A DNA stretch of 62,766 bases from NCBI RefSeq assembly GCF_003386535.1, contig NZ_QTTN01000038.1, positions 1-62,766 on the forward strand, read 5' to 3'. The notes under the pieces were generated by a model. It ran no database searches and was not told the origin of the DNA. It saw nothing but the letters and a program-made list of their open reading frames with translations. Source of the stretch: Paenibacillus taihuensis. Lineage in GTDB: Bacteria > Bacillota > Bacilli > Paenibacillales > Paenibacillaceae. A program made the position numbers and the translations under genes. Position 1 is the stretch's first letter; each line of letters begins with the position of its first letter. This document shows, in pieces, positions 25,269 to 34,079 of the stretch.

Positions 25269-26327
25269 TCATCTGCCTTTCAGTATGTTTTGCAGGATCG
25301 ACGTCAATCCGTTCGCGAGCTGCATGAAGCCCAGATCGGTATGATGAATGCCGTCAACCGTGCATTCGTTCCAGATATCTCCCAGTAAATCGGCTCCATC
25401 GCAGAAGTGAATGAACCCGTCGTCTTGGCTTCGAAGCGTGTCCACGAGCTCTCGTTGGAAGGTCATCCGCTCGATTCTGTCGTGATAGGAAGATCTCTTG
25501 GCATGCTCGAACCCGAACGGGATGCGAGAAACGACGATGATCGGAACTTTCGGATGCTTACCGCGAATGATGCGAATGAATTCTGGCATCGTATCCTTCA
25601 ATTTCTGCGGTGTCGGGCAATTCGTATCGTAGTCCAGCACCACGACGTTCGGATAATTAATGTCATTAATGAATGTGGCGACTTCAGGATCTCCTTGACC
25701 GTTTCCGGAGAAGCCCAAATTGATGAACTCGAGGTTGAATCTGCGGCTTAAAATATTGGAGTACGCCATGCCGGGACGGGAAGCGCAGCCGCCTTGTGTA
25801 ATTGATGTTCCGTATACGATCACCTTTCCGTCAGAATCATAAGCGAATGGCTCTTCGATGACGGCATCCGCGTTCACGCCGATCTGTACCTCATGCACGC
25901 CTTGAAATAGAGGGAAATGAAGTGTGACTCCGCGCATCTCAGAGGTTAAATCTTCGTAGAAGACATACTCGTAATGGTCCGCATCATAAGGGAATCGCGT
26001 CGTTCCGTAATACAGCTGAGAGGCATGATCGCCTAAGTAGCAATCGAAGCCGTTCACGGCGGTCGCCGGAATATGTTCTGCGGTATTCGACGCGTATAGC
26101 TTGGCCTGAATGGCTAACTTCGTCGCATTCGTCCGGAATCGAATTTGACCGCCTGCGGTGTTATTCGCCAGTTCGTCGACTGCTTGCCGAAGCACTCCCG
26201 GTTCGACGACGGGAAGTCTGCGATACTTGCCGCCATACGTTCCCCAGGCGAACCCGGACAGCCGAAATGGCGCTTCCAATGGAGAAAGCCATTTCAAGCG
26301 CTCCTTGATTTCGACCTCGTTGTCCAT
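25269..26327 (-). CDS. SGNH/GDSL-type hydrolase with N-terminal beta domain
   Basis: 352 residues. The first part is an SGNH_N-like beta domain. The hydrolase domain begins at about residue 175: VIVYGTSITQGG (nucleophile Ser in GTS), INLGFSGNGQGD, and C-terminal DGIHHTDLG with the Asp-His pair. These are lipase/esterase folds that deacylate sugars or glycoconjugates. GGAGG lies 10 nt before the chosen ATG, whose frame opens 3 codons earlier. No signal peptide. It sits between a deacetylase and the GH78 gene, consistent with removal of O-acyl groups from an imported glycoside. Confidence 0.85.
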   Translation of the reverse strand: MDNEVEIKERLKWLSPLEAPFRLSGFAWGTYGGKYRRLPVVEPGVLRQAVDELANNTAGGQIRFRTNATKLAIQAKLYASNTAEHIPATAVNGFDCYLGDHASQLYYGTTRFPYDADHYEYVFYEDLTSEMRGVTLHFPLFQGVHEVQIGVNADAVIEEPFAYDSDGKVIVYGTSITQGGCASRPGMAYSNILSRRFNLEFINLGFSGNGQGDPEVATFINDINYPNVVVLDYDTNCPTPQKLKDTMPEFIRIIRGKHPKVPIIVVSRIPFGFEHAKRSSYHDRIERMTFQRELVDTLRSQDDGFIHFCDGADLLGDIWNECTVDGIHHTDLGFMQLANGLTSILQNILKGR

Positions 26328-26348
26328 TTGCCTCATACCTCCTTCTCG

Positions 26349-29300
26349 TTAGGATTCGAATTGATAGGTTCCGGAGCCAACGCGAAGAACCCAATATTCC
26401 GGATCGTCCCCTGCGAAGGCGACACCTTCCACGGCAGATACGTCGATGCCGCTTTCCAGCAGCTTCCGTGCTCCTAGCTTCGGGACGTATAGGGTTGCCG
26501 AAGCATTGACCGGTATCGTGACTGTCAGCCTAATCCCGTCGGCGGTTCGCTCCCATGCCGAGCCGATCGGTCCGCGGACCGTATCGATTGTCGCACTTGC
26601 ACTGTTAAGTCCCTCGATCGGATAAGGTTTGATCGCGCTAGTCTTATAGCCATTCTCTCCTACTTGGATGCCTGCCAAATGACGATAGAACCAATCGTCG
26701 ATCGTACCTAGAAAGAAGTGGTCGAATGAACGGGTCTCCTCTTCCCACGACTCCCAGAAGGCGGTCGCTCCTCGCGCGAGGCAATAGCCCCAGCTCGGAT
26801 ACGTTTCCTGCGTTGCGATCGTATAAGCGACGTCTCCTTTACCGTTCTCGGTCAATACAGGGGCCAAATATTTGGTGCCAAAACAGCCCGTATTCAAATG
26901 GCCTGCCTTCCGCAGCATCACATCCTGCGCCAAATTGTCGATCACGGCTGGGATGTCCTCTACCGGCGTTATCCCGAATGCGACCGCAAGAACATTGGAC
27001 GTTTGTCTGTAGCCTGCTTCGATCTCGGTATGGTACACCTGCTGTTCGCGATCATAAAACTTCGCATTTATCGCTGCTTTGAGGCGCTCCTCTGCCGCTG
27101 TGAAAGATTCGACATCCGATTCATGACCCAAAACTCCGGCGATTCGTGACATCAGCGTACAGCAGCGGAACACGTAAGCTGTTGCCAGCAAGCTTCCTCC
27201 TTCTGGACCGATGAATGGCCCGGGAACGGCCCAGTCCGCGTAGCTCTTGTCGGAGCTTACACCGTCGAACAAACGGTCGAGCTCGAATTGGAGGTAACGT
27301 TTCATCTCCGCGTAATGCTCGCGTAGGGTTTCGCGATCTCCGTAATATTCGAATAGAGCCCATGGTATGATGATGAAAGCACTCATCCACGCAGGTGTTG
27401 GATCCAAGTATAGAAACGGACCCGGGCACGTATGGGCGATTCCACCCGATTCCTGCTGAGAATCTGCAATATCCTGAACCCACTTGGCATAGAACGACGA
27501 CATATCGAAGCTCATCGATGCGCAATCGGCGATCAGATGCCCGTCGCCCGTCCAGCCTCTTTTCTCGTGAAAAGGTGTGTCCGTAGGAATGCTATGGAAA
27601 TTGTTCAGCATCGTGTTCGTCATGACTTGATCGATCCGATTGAACAGAGGGTTCGAGCATTCGAATTCGCCGATCTTATCCAAGTCATTGTGAAAGATGC
27701 GCGCTTCCAACTGAACGGGCTGTACCGCACTCTCGACCTGAACGTAACGAAACCCTTTATAGCTGAATTTGGGCTCCCAACACTCGGTACCTTCTCCTTT
27801 GGCGACGTAGACATCCTCTTGGGCATTCTCCCAAAACTGATGGTCATACCCGTCTTTCCAAATGTCGAGCACGCCGTCCGCGCGCAGCTTCTCGCCATAG
27901 ATGAGCTTTACGCTCGTGCCCGTAGGTGCAGCGCTCGTTATCCTCGCCCATCCGGCCGTGATTTTTCCGGCGTCGTAGATATAGGTGTTTGGCTTCGGAT
28001 TGGAAATATAGGCACACGGGATCGTATCGACAATTCGGATCGGCGGAGAAACCGTTGCTTCGATCGCGCCTGTGTACGGCGTTAAGCGTCGAACTTGAGC
28101 CCATTCTTCTACCGGATATCCGGCCCTGTTCCATCCGCGTTGCTCGAGGCGAGCATCGTATTTATCTCCGTACCAGACATTGTCGTCGAGTGTCGGACCG
28201 TCTGCCGTAAGCCAAGTCGCGTCCGTGGCGATTGTCTCTTCCGTTCCGTCCGTGTACGAGAGTCGCAACTGAGCGATAGCTTTTGGCTCGATCGTCCCGG
28301 TAGTCGGCTCTTCTTGGCTGAAATTATCTCCGATCCAATCCTTCCCGTACGCGTAGTGCCCTCTGCCCAGCTCTAACCCGATGCAGTTGTCTCCGAGCTC
28401 CAACAAGCCGTCGCAATCGAGTGTCACCGAGTAGGTCCGTTTCGGAAAGTGGGTGTAGTCGGGCTGAAGAAGTTCATTGCCTACGCGCTGTCCGTTCAGT
28501 GTCGCTTCGAAATAACCGAGGCAAGCGATATGCAGACGGGCATGCAGCACTTCCTTGGCAATACGAAACTCCTTGCGCAGCAAGGGGGCTGGACCTCTGC
28601 GCCGAATGCAGCCCCAAGGCGCATCGCCGTAGGATGCAAGTATGACCGCGGACTGCGCGTCGAAATCAATGGAGTCGGCAAGCTTCCAACCGTCAATAGC
28701 CCGATTCGAAACAGACCAGGTGCTGTCCGTGTCTACGATTTCATATGTGCCGTCTTCGTAATGCAGCTCGAATCTGCCAATAAATCCTGCGTAAGGTGAA
28801 GCCGTATTTTCGGCCTCGCAAGCCAAACAGTTCGCTCCGTCTAGTAGCTTAGGCGTAAAATCGATATAGACGAAAGGAGAAGTATAATCCTGCTTCCACC
28901 GCACGTTCAGCTTCGCGATCGTGCTTCCGTTCACGTAGACGATGAAAGGCGTGCCACAAGTACCGTAAAAAAGAGCCTGCCTCACCGCCTTATGATCAGC
29001 GGACAAGTGCAGCACTTTGCGGTAGTAGATGCTTCTGGCAGGCGTTTCGCCCACTGGAAGCGCGAACGGCTGACCGATCCATGTGCCTCCATCGAGTGGG
29101 TTCGTCCTTGTGTTGCCGCCGATCCATTCTCCTTGCCAATCCTCGGAATGGAGCAGCCCCGTCTCGAACCAGGCGACGGGGCTCCACTCCGCGGCGGCAT
29201 TCCCTTCACCGTCCCAGACGATAACCTTCCAATAGTAATGCTGGCCGGATGCCAAGGGGCTGCCGCCATAACGAATTTGCAAGGTTTCATCCGACTTGAC

Positions 29301-29504
29301 CTTGTCTGAGTCCCAGCAGAAAGGGCCGAGGTCGTATCTCAACCGTTCTTCGTTCGTTCCGACGATAATCCGATAGGCGGATTGACGCTGCGCGCGCAAG
29401 GAGGCGTTCAGTTTCCAGCTGAATAGTGGCTGGAGGCTGCCGATTCCCAGCGGCTCAGCGGCATTATCGGTTCTCAAATCGTAAGGCTGAATACTTCCGA
29501 ACAT
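26349..29504 (-). CDS. GH78 alpha-L-rhamnosidase family protein
   Basis: About 1050 residues with the full GH78 layout: N-terminal Fn3-like and jelly-roll domains (WQGEWIGG, YYRKVLHL), a second beta domain (LNGQRVGNELLQPDYTHFPK), the (alpha/alpha)6 catalytic barrel from about residue 600 (PFHEKRGWTGDGHLIADCAS, with the general acid Glu before RGWTGD; WVQDIADSQQESGGIAHTCPG) and a C-terminal beta domain. GAGGGGG precedes the ATG at 29504; an upstream in-frame ATG at 29522 overlaps the previous stop. No signal peptide, so rhamnosides would be cleaved inside the cell. Confidence 0.9.
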   Translation of the reverse strand: MFGSIQPYDLRTDNAAEPLGIGSLQPLFSWKLNASLRAQRQSAYRIIVGTNEERLRYDLGPFCWDSDKVKSDETLQIRYGGSPLASGQHYYWKVIVWDGEGNAAAEWSPVAWFETGLLHSEDWQGEWIGGNTRTNPLDGGTWIGQPFALPVGETPARSIYYRKVLHLSADHKAVRQALFYGTCGTPFIVYVNGSTIAKLNVRWKQDYTSPFVYIDFTPKLLDGANCLACEAENTASPYAGFIGRFELHYEDGTYEIVDTDSTWSVSNRAIDGWKLADSIDFDAQSAVILASYGDAPWGCIRRRGPAPLLRKEFRIAKEVLHARLHIACLGYFEATLNGQRVGNELLQPDYTHFPKRTYSVTLDCDGLLELGDNCIGLELGRGHYAYGKDWIGDNFSQEEPTTGTIEPKAIAQLRLSYTDGTEETIATDATWLTADGPTLDDNVWYGDKYDARLEQRGWNRAGYPVEEWAQVRRLTPYTGAIEATVSPPIRIVDTIPCAYISNPKPNTYIYDAGKITAGWARITSAAPTGTSVKLIYGEKLRADGVLDIWKDGYDHQFWENAQEDVYVAKGEGTECWEPKFSYKGFRYVQVESAVQPVQLEARIFHNDLDKIGEFECSNPLFNRIDQVMTNTMLNNFHSIPTDTPFHEKRGWTGDGHLIADCASMSFDMSSFYAKWVQDIADSQQESGGIAHTCPGPFLYLDPTPAWMSAFIIIPWALFEYYGDRETLREHYAEMKRYLQFELDRLFDGVSSDKSYADWAVPGPFIGPEGGSLLATAYVFRCCTLMSRIAGVLGHESDVESFTAAEERLKAAINAKFYDREQQVYHTEIEAGYRQTSNVLAVAFGITPVEDIPAVIDNLAQDVMLRKAGHLNTGCFGTKYLAPVLTENGKGDVAYTIATQETYPSWGYCLARGATAFWESWEEETRSFDHFFLGTIDDWFYRHLAGIQVGENGYKTSAIKPYPIEGLNSASATIDTVRGPIGSAWERTADGIRLTVTIPVNASATLYVPKLGARKLLESGIDVSAVEGVAFAGDDPEYWVLRVGSGTYQFES

Positions 29505-29518
29505 ACTCGGTTTCCCCC

Positions 29519-30220
29519 TCATGGAAGCAAATGGAGACCGCCAGGTATTGGATACAGGGGCAGGCTACGGAAGCCTTCGGCGTATTTGAAACCGGGAGCT
29601 GCGCCTCGGAATGCGGAGGTTTTCGCGGCATTCTCCACCACTCCCGTTCCATACATGTATTTCAGCCAGGAATTCTGACTATCGTGGCACTCGAGCATTC
29701 GCGCTTTCATATCGAACGTATTGGTGATGTTCACATACGCCTCGGGCTCGAAGCCGACGCCGCCGATCGTGTCCATTAGAAACACATGCGGAATCTTCTC
29801 CATATGCGGATATGCGGTCTTAATCAGCGGGACGGTGACCGGAATACGGCAATCGACGGCGATTTCGGAGCAAATCCGATGATCGGGATGATAATCGTTG
29901 CCGCTGTGCACGAACATCACGTCGGGATTCGCCTTGCGAATCGCGTTAATGAACGTCATTCTGGATTCGCGGTCGTGGAACAAAAACTCGTCGTCATAAT
30001 TCAGCCAGATGAAATCGGCGCCGATCAACTCGGCCGAGGCTTCCGCTTCGCGCTTACGCACAGCCGCGATTTCATCTTTGCTGAGCGCCTTGGAGCCAAC
30101 GTTGCCGTTCGTCGCGACCATAATTGTCACGTGGTCGCCGCGGGCAGCGTATTTCGCCAGTGTGCCGCCGCACAGAATTTCCACGTCGTCCGGGTGAGCG
30201 CCAATCGCCAGTACTCGCAT
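29519..30220 (-). CDS. PIG-L family deacetylase (copy 2)
   Basis: 233 residues starting MRVLAIGAHPDDVEILCGGT, with AHPDD and the distal zinc ligand in GNDYHPDHRICS. Cytoplasmic. It is clearly homologous to the copy at 24558-25262 but diverged (for example, FRGAAPGFKYAEGFRS against FRGLQAGFVYAEAFRS), so they may serve different N-acyl positions. AGGGGA precedes the ATG, and the stop overlaps the GH78 frame. Confidence 0.9.
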   Translation of the reverse strand: MRVLAIGAHPDDVEILCGGTLAKYAARGDHVTIMVATNGNVGSKALSKDEIAAVRKREAEASAELIGADFIWLNYDDEFLFHDRESRMTFINAIRKANPDVMFVHSGNDYHPDHRICSEIAVDCRIPVTVPLIKTAYPHMEKIPHVFLMDTIGGVGFEPEAYVNITNTFDMKARMLECHDSQNSWLKYMYGTGVVENAAKTSAFRGAAPGFKYAEGFRSLPLYPIPGGLHLLP

Positions 30221-30240
30221 GAAGTTCCCCTCCTATGCTC

Positions 30241-31401
30241 CTACAAAATCTGGCCGATCCGCGGCTGGAACTGCGGATCTTTCGGATCGTAAAATACCAT
30301 TTCCCGTTCGAAATCCGTTCCGTACAATTCGAGTTTCGCGATATCCAGATCGATGCCGAAGCCAGGGCGATCCGGCACTTGGATGCTGCCTTGGCGGAAC
30401 GCCAATTGCTCGCGCAGCAAATCGCCAGTCATGAAGTTCAGGTGCGTATCGTTCGCGAACGGGAAATTCCGCGAGGAGGCGACGAGATGCACGTTGCCGA
30501 GCGTCCCGATGCCGGTCTCGGCCCAGCTTCCGGTCACGCACCAAATGCCGGCATGATTGGCGAGGTCGACGATTTGCTTCGCCTTCAAGATGCCGCCTGC
30601 TTCTGACGGGTAGACGAGAAAGCAAGCGCATGCTCGCTTGTCGATCAATCGCAGCGCATCCTCGTAGGTAGCGCACCCTTCATCGGCGATGATCGGCACG
30701 TCGACCGCGCGCGCGACGGCGGCCATGCCGTCCACATCGTCGTAGCGGGTCGGCTGCTCGACCATTTGCAGATCATATTTCTCCATGGAGCGAATCGCCT
30801 TGATGGCGGTTGGTACGCTCCAGTTCTGGTTCGCGTCGATACGGATCTTCATCGCCGGACCTACCGCTTCGCGGACGGCTTTGACCCTAGCCGCATCCAG
30901 AGCGATGTCCCGTCCGACCTTCAACTTCAATTCGGTATACCCTGCGGCGGCGAATTTACGAGCCTCCTCCGCATTCGCTTCAGGCGCATCGATAAAGATG
31001 TAGCCGGCGAACGCGACCTCCTGCTTCACCTTTCCGCCGAGCAAATTGTACACGGGCGTGTTCAATATTTTTCCTCTCATATCAAGCAGAGCCATCTCGA
31101 TGCCCGCCATGCCGTAATAGCCGATCTGCTTCCAATTGACGCAATATTCCTCCAGCCGGTGGAGTATGGATTCCAGTTCCATCGGATCGCGTCCGATAAC
31201 GAACGGGGCGAATTCCTTGTCTACCACGGTTTGGATCACGGGAATGGTCGGTCCTACCGATTCGCCGATGCCGATCAAGCCTTCGTCCGTTTCGATTTGA
31301 ATAATGAGCGAAGGCGCGCTGTACCTGGTCCCTCCAGACCATTTCTCTCCTTTGTAAAAAGGGATCTTAATCGGTTTCGTACGTACGGCTGTAATTCTCA
31401 T
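30241..31401 (-). CDS. Enolase-superfamily (mandelate racemase/muconate lactonizing type) dehydratase or racemase
   Basis: 386 residues with a capping domain and TIM barrel. Visible active-site positions are Lys159-x-Lys161 (LKLKVG), metal ligands Asp189 (RIDANQN), Glu215 (VEQPT) and Asp240 (IADEG). The residue 24 after Asp240, where muconate lactonizing enzymes have their second catalytic Lys, is Tyr264 (LVYPSEAGG). Family members dehydrate sugar acids or epimerise; beside a zinc alcohol dehydrogenase (4-nt overlap) the likely job is dehydration of an aldonate formed from an oxidised sugar, but the Tyr replacement makes the reaction uncertain. Confidence 0.85.
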   Translation of the reverse strand: MRITAVRTKPIKIPFYKGEKWSGGTRYSAPSLIIQIETDEGLIGIGESVGPTIPVIQTVVDKEFAPFVIGRDPMELESILHRLEEYCVNWKQIGYYGMAGIEMALLDMRGKILNTPVYNLLGGKVKQEVAFAGYIFIDAPEANAEEARKFAAAGYTELKLKVGRDIALDAARVKAVREAVGPAMKIRIDANQNWSVPTAIKAIRSMEKYDLQMVEQPTRYDDVDGMAAVARAVDVPIIADEGCATYEDALRLIDKRACACFLVYPSEAGGILKAKQIVDLANHAGIWCVTGSWAETGIGTLGNVHLVASSRNFPFANDTHLNFMTGDLLREQLAFRQGSIQVPDRPGFGIDLDIAKLELYGTDFEREMVFYDPKDPQFQPRIGQIL

Positions 31402-32438
31402 CGCGGTCCCCCCTCATCTTCTTGATCTTCTTCTAGCGAAACGATGATCTTGACGGCTTCATCCGATTGGCTCCGAGCGAATTCGATCGCCTGATCCATC
31501 TCTTCGAACCGATAGGTGTGCGTAAGCAGCGGTTTTACTTGCACTTGTCCGGAAGCCATCATTCGGATGACCCGCGGCCACACGCGAGGTGCATTCGTTG
31601 TGCCAAGCAAGCTCAATTCCTTCAATACTACGGTTTGCACGTCCGCCGAGATCGGCTTGCCGGGTAAGCCGAACAAGAGCAGCCGCCCGCCCCTCTTCAG
31701 AAGATTGACGCACAAGGCAAGCGATGACTCTGAGCCGGCCGCGTCGATGACGATGTCTTGCGATTCCGCATCAGGCGCTTGCATTGAAGCGCCGCTTACA
31801 TTCACCGCTTCGTCCGCACCGAGCGCAAGCCCCAGTTGGAGACGGCTCTCCCTCATGCCGATGAGGCTTACTTTGCCGGCGCCAGCTGCCTTCAGCAGCT
31901 GCACGAAATACAAGCCTGTCGGTCCATCGCCAACGACTGCCGCATGCTCGCCGATGCGAATGTTCAATTTATCGATTCCGCCCAAACAACAATGGAGCGT
32001 CTCCGCTTGCGTGGCTTCCGCGAAGCTGATCGAATCCGGCAACCCGTACACGTTCGCCGACGGTACGATCATATACTGCTGCCAGCCCCCTGGATATTGG
32101 AGTCCGAATTCTCCGGAATCGGGGCAGCGATGCTTGTTGCCGGACAGGCACTCTCCGCATTTGCCGCAGCCTGTTAACGGATCGATGCAAACGCGGTCGC
32201 CAATCCTCCAGGAAGTAACGCCCGCACCGATGCGCTCCACGACGCCTGCCAATTCATGTCCGAGGGGAAGCGGCGGCTCAGCGAAATTCGCGTGACCGCT
32301 CATAATGTGCAGATCCGTCCCGCAAATGCCGATTGCCCGGATACGCACCTCGACTTGACCGTCGCCAACATCTCCGCGCTCTGCGACCCGCGGTTCCATG
32401 GCGTTAAACCCCGTCCATTCCCAAATTTCGTTTCTCAT
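31398..32438 (-). CDS. Zinc-dependent alcohol/sugar dehydrogenase (MDR superfamily)
   Basis: 346 residues. Catalytic zinc ligands are in GICGTDLHIMSGH and PLGHELAGVVE; the structural zinc site is CGKCGECLSGNKHRC. The cofactor motif is reduced to VVGDGPTGLYFVQ (Rossmann fold). Such enzymes oxidise polyols or sugars such as sorbitol, threonine or galactitol. It overlaps the enolase-superfamily gene by 4 nt, pointing to a coupled oxidation then dehydration of a released sugar. No signal peptide. Confidence 0.9.
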   Translation of the reverse strand: MRNEIWEWTGFNAMEPRVAERGDVGDGQVEVRIRAIGICGTDLHIMSGHANFAEPPLPLGHELAGVVERIGAGVTSWRIGDRVCIDPLTGCGKCGECLSGNKHRCPDSGEFGLQYPGGWQQYMIVPSANVYGLPDSISFAEATQAETLHCCLGGIDKLNIRIGEHAAVVGDGPTGLYFVQLLKAAGAGKVSLIGMRESRLQLGLALGADEAVNVSGASMQAPDAESQDIVIDAAGSESSLALCVNLLKRGGRLLLFGLPGKPISADVQTVVLKELSLLGTTNAPRVWPRVIRMMASGQVQVKPLLTHTYRFEEMDQAIEFARSQSDEAVKIIVSLEEDQEDEGGPR

Positions 32439-32439
32439 C

Positions 32440-34050
32440 TTAAGTCACGACCTTTGTCTCGAACTCTACGAAACTTCCCGTCCGGTCGATGATCGCGAAT
32501 GACAGCGGCTTCAGCCGAACGGGATAACGGTCTCCCTCCCAATTCAGAACGCCTGCCGTCTCGGTAGCTGCTAGATTCATTAGAACCGTTTTGCCACCAT
32601 CGTTAGCTCCAAGCCACGTGATTCCGATATTTTCGCCTTCAGCGATCCAAGGAAAAGTCCACGCATCCAGCTTTGCCAGCTCCCGAAGCCGCTCGGTTCC
32701 TTCAACGACGTTGTTTCTATCCGCATCGAGATCCCAGAAAACAAGAAGAGAGACGGATGATTGCAGTTTTCCGAGGAGATCTATGTTCTTCGAAGCCGCC
32801 TTACGGTCGAATATGACCCTCCTATAGCTCGAAAGCCTCTCTTGCCATTTGTCGCTTAATTGATAGTCTCCGAAGAACAACAGCACCTCTCCGTCGTCGC
32901 TGAATTGATCCGCGCGGACCGGCTTCACGGGCAATCCCGCCAATAGGGGCAGCGTTGAAGGGACGAAGGCTTCCGCGAAAGCGCCGTTTGTACCATAAGC
33001 AAGGTGCACAGGGTATTTGCGAGTGGAATTCGAGCAAGCTTGGTCGAGCGCCTCCAAGGTCGGCCGCGCTGCCGCCAATGCTCTCCAGTAGCTCTCCTCC
33101 AGCAGCCAGGTGCCGCTCATGAAGAGAACATTTTCGATGCCGGCTGTAATCGCCAGCTTCGCTTTATAGACCAGATTGTGCTCCTTTAACGATCGTGGCG
33201 GGAAAATGGTAGATTCGCTATAAGCTTCCGTGCCGGTCATAAAATTCAGATGATAGAGGATACCCATAAGTTCTTGCGCTTTGCCGTTCGGGTTTCCGAA
33301 GCTTACGTCATTGAAGTGCAGCTCCCCGACCCGGAAAATCGTATTCGGTACTCGTTCGCGGATGGAAGGCACGTCGATTCCATGCCGTTCGTCGCCGTAA
33401 TGCATGACCATAATGCCCGGCCGTACCCCGTCGATGTCCGTCGCCTTCACCACGTCCGTCACTTTATCGCATTGGAACGCGACCCAATCCAGCATCAAGT
33501 CCGCATCCCGCTTATCCACCGTCGCGTCCCGAAGCGTTTCCCTTGTCGTTTCACGATTATAAATTCGATTGAATTCGGCTACGCAGTCGTCGCAATAACA
33601 GCCTTCGATGTCCGGATTATAGTTGCCCGCTCTCAGATCGTCGTCGAGAAACACTTCCTTGAAGCCAGCTTCCTTCAAGAGAGTGGCCGCCTTGCCGTTA
33701 TCTTCGATCAAGCTTTCATCGATCGCCCCGCAGTAATAGACGGTTTCACCGAATTTGTCGATGCGATAATGCCAATGCTTCGGCAGTTCCAAGTGCTCGA
33801 TATCCGGATCGTCCGGATTGAGCGCGTTGCCTGGATGGCCGACCGGAATGGTGACCGCTCCGACCTCGAGACCGTGTCGCTCCGCGAAAGCCTTCGCTTG
33901 CTTGAGCTCCTCGATATCGATCATTTTTCCGGAAAAGAAGCCTGCGATCCAGATTTTTTCGATTCCCGCGTCTTTCATCAGTTCAATCAACCGATCTCGC
34001 GATGAAACGTCCAGCAGCGGCTTATGCTCCATGCTATAGTTCAGCTTCAT
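32440..34050 (-). CDS. GH42-like glycosidase with Asp-Asp in place of the acid/base motif (copy 1)
   Basis: 536 residues, cytoplasmic. LDDDLR at 135-140 is followed by CYCDDC at 151-156 and EFNRIYN, and Cys107 lies upstream. Cys107/151/153/156 match in spacing the four zinc-binding cysteines of GH42 beta-galactosidases (106/150/152/155 in the Thermus A4 enzyme). GH42 has Asn-Glu with the acid/base Glu just before the cysteine cluster; here the region reads DDD. Glu279, before IFPPRS, is the candidate second carboxylate. A beta-sheet domain follows. The sister protein at 40946-42961 has the same pattern. Not a standard family I can name; activity unproven. Confidence 0.65.
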   Translation of the reverse strand: MKLNYSMEHKPLLDVSSRDRLIELMKDAGIEKIWIAGFFSGKMIDIEELKQAKAFAERHGLEVGAVTIPVGHPGNALNPDDPDIEHLELPKHWHYRIDKFGETVYYCGAIDESLIEDNGKAATLLKEAGFKEVFLDDDLRAGNYNPDIEGCYCDDCVAEFNRIYNRETTRETLRDATVDKRDADLMLDWVAFQCDKVTDVVKATDIDGVRPGIMVMHYGDERHGIDVPSIRERVPNTIFRVGELHFNDVSFGNPNGKAQELMGILYHLNFMTGTEAYSESTIFPPRSLKEHNLVYKAKLAITAGIENVLFMSGTWLLEESYWRALAAARPTLEALDQACSNSTRKYPVHLAYGTNGAFAEAFVPSTLPLLAGLPVKPVRADQFSDDGEVLLFFGDYQLSDKWQERLSSYRRVIFDRKAASKNIDLLGKLQSSVSLLVFWDLDADRNNVVEGTERLRELAKLDAWTFPWIAEGENIGITWLGANDGGKTVLMNLAATETAGVLNWEGDRYPVRLKPLSFAIIDRTGSFVEFETKVVT

Positions 34051-34079
34051 CTCTATGCTCCCTTCACACGTTGGTTTCT

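Noticed and set aside
30766..31425. Plus-strand open frame of 219 codons opposite the enolase-superfamily gene
   Set aside because: Long antisense frames are expected in a GC-rich coding region; the sequence has no recognisable domain and sits inside a clear gene on the other strand.
33250..34005. Plus-strand open frame of 251 codons opposite the GH42-like gene copy 1
   Set aside because: Antisense to a gene with clear motifs and no start signal; counted as a shadow.
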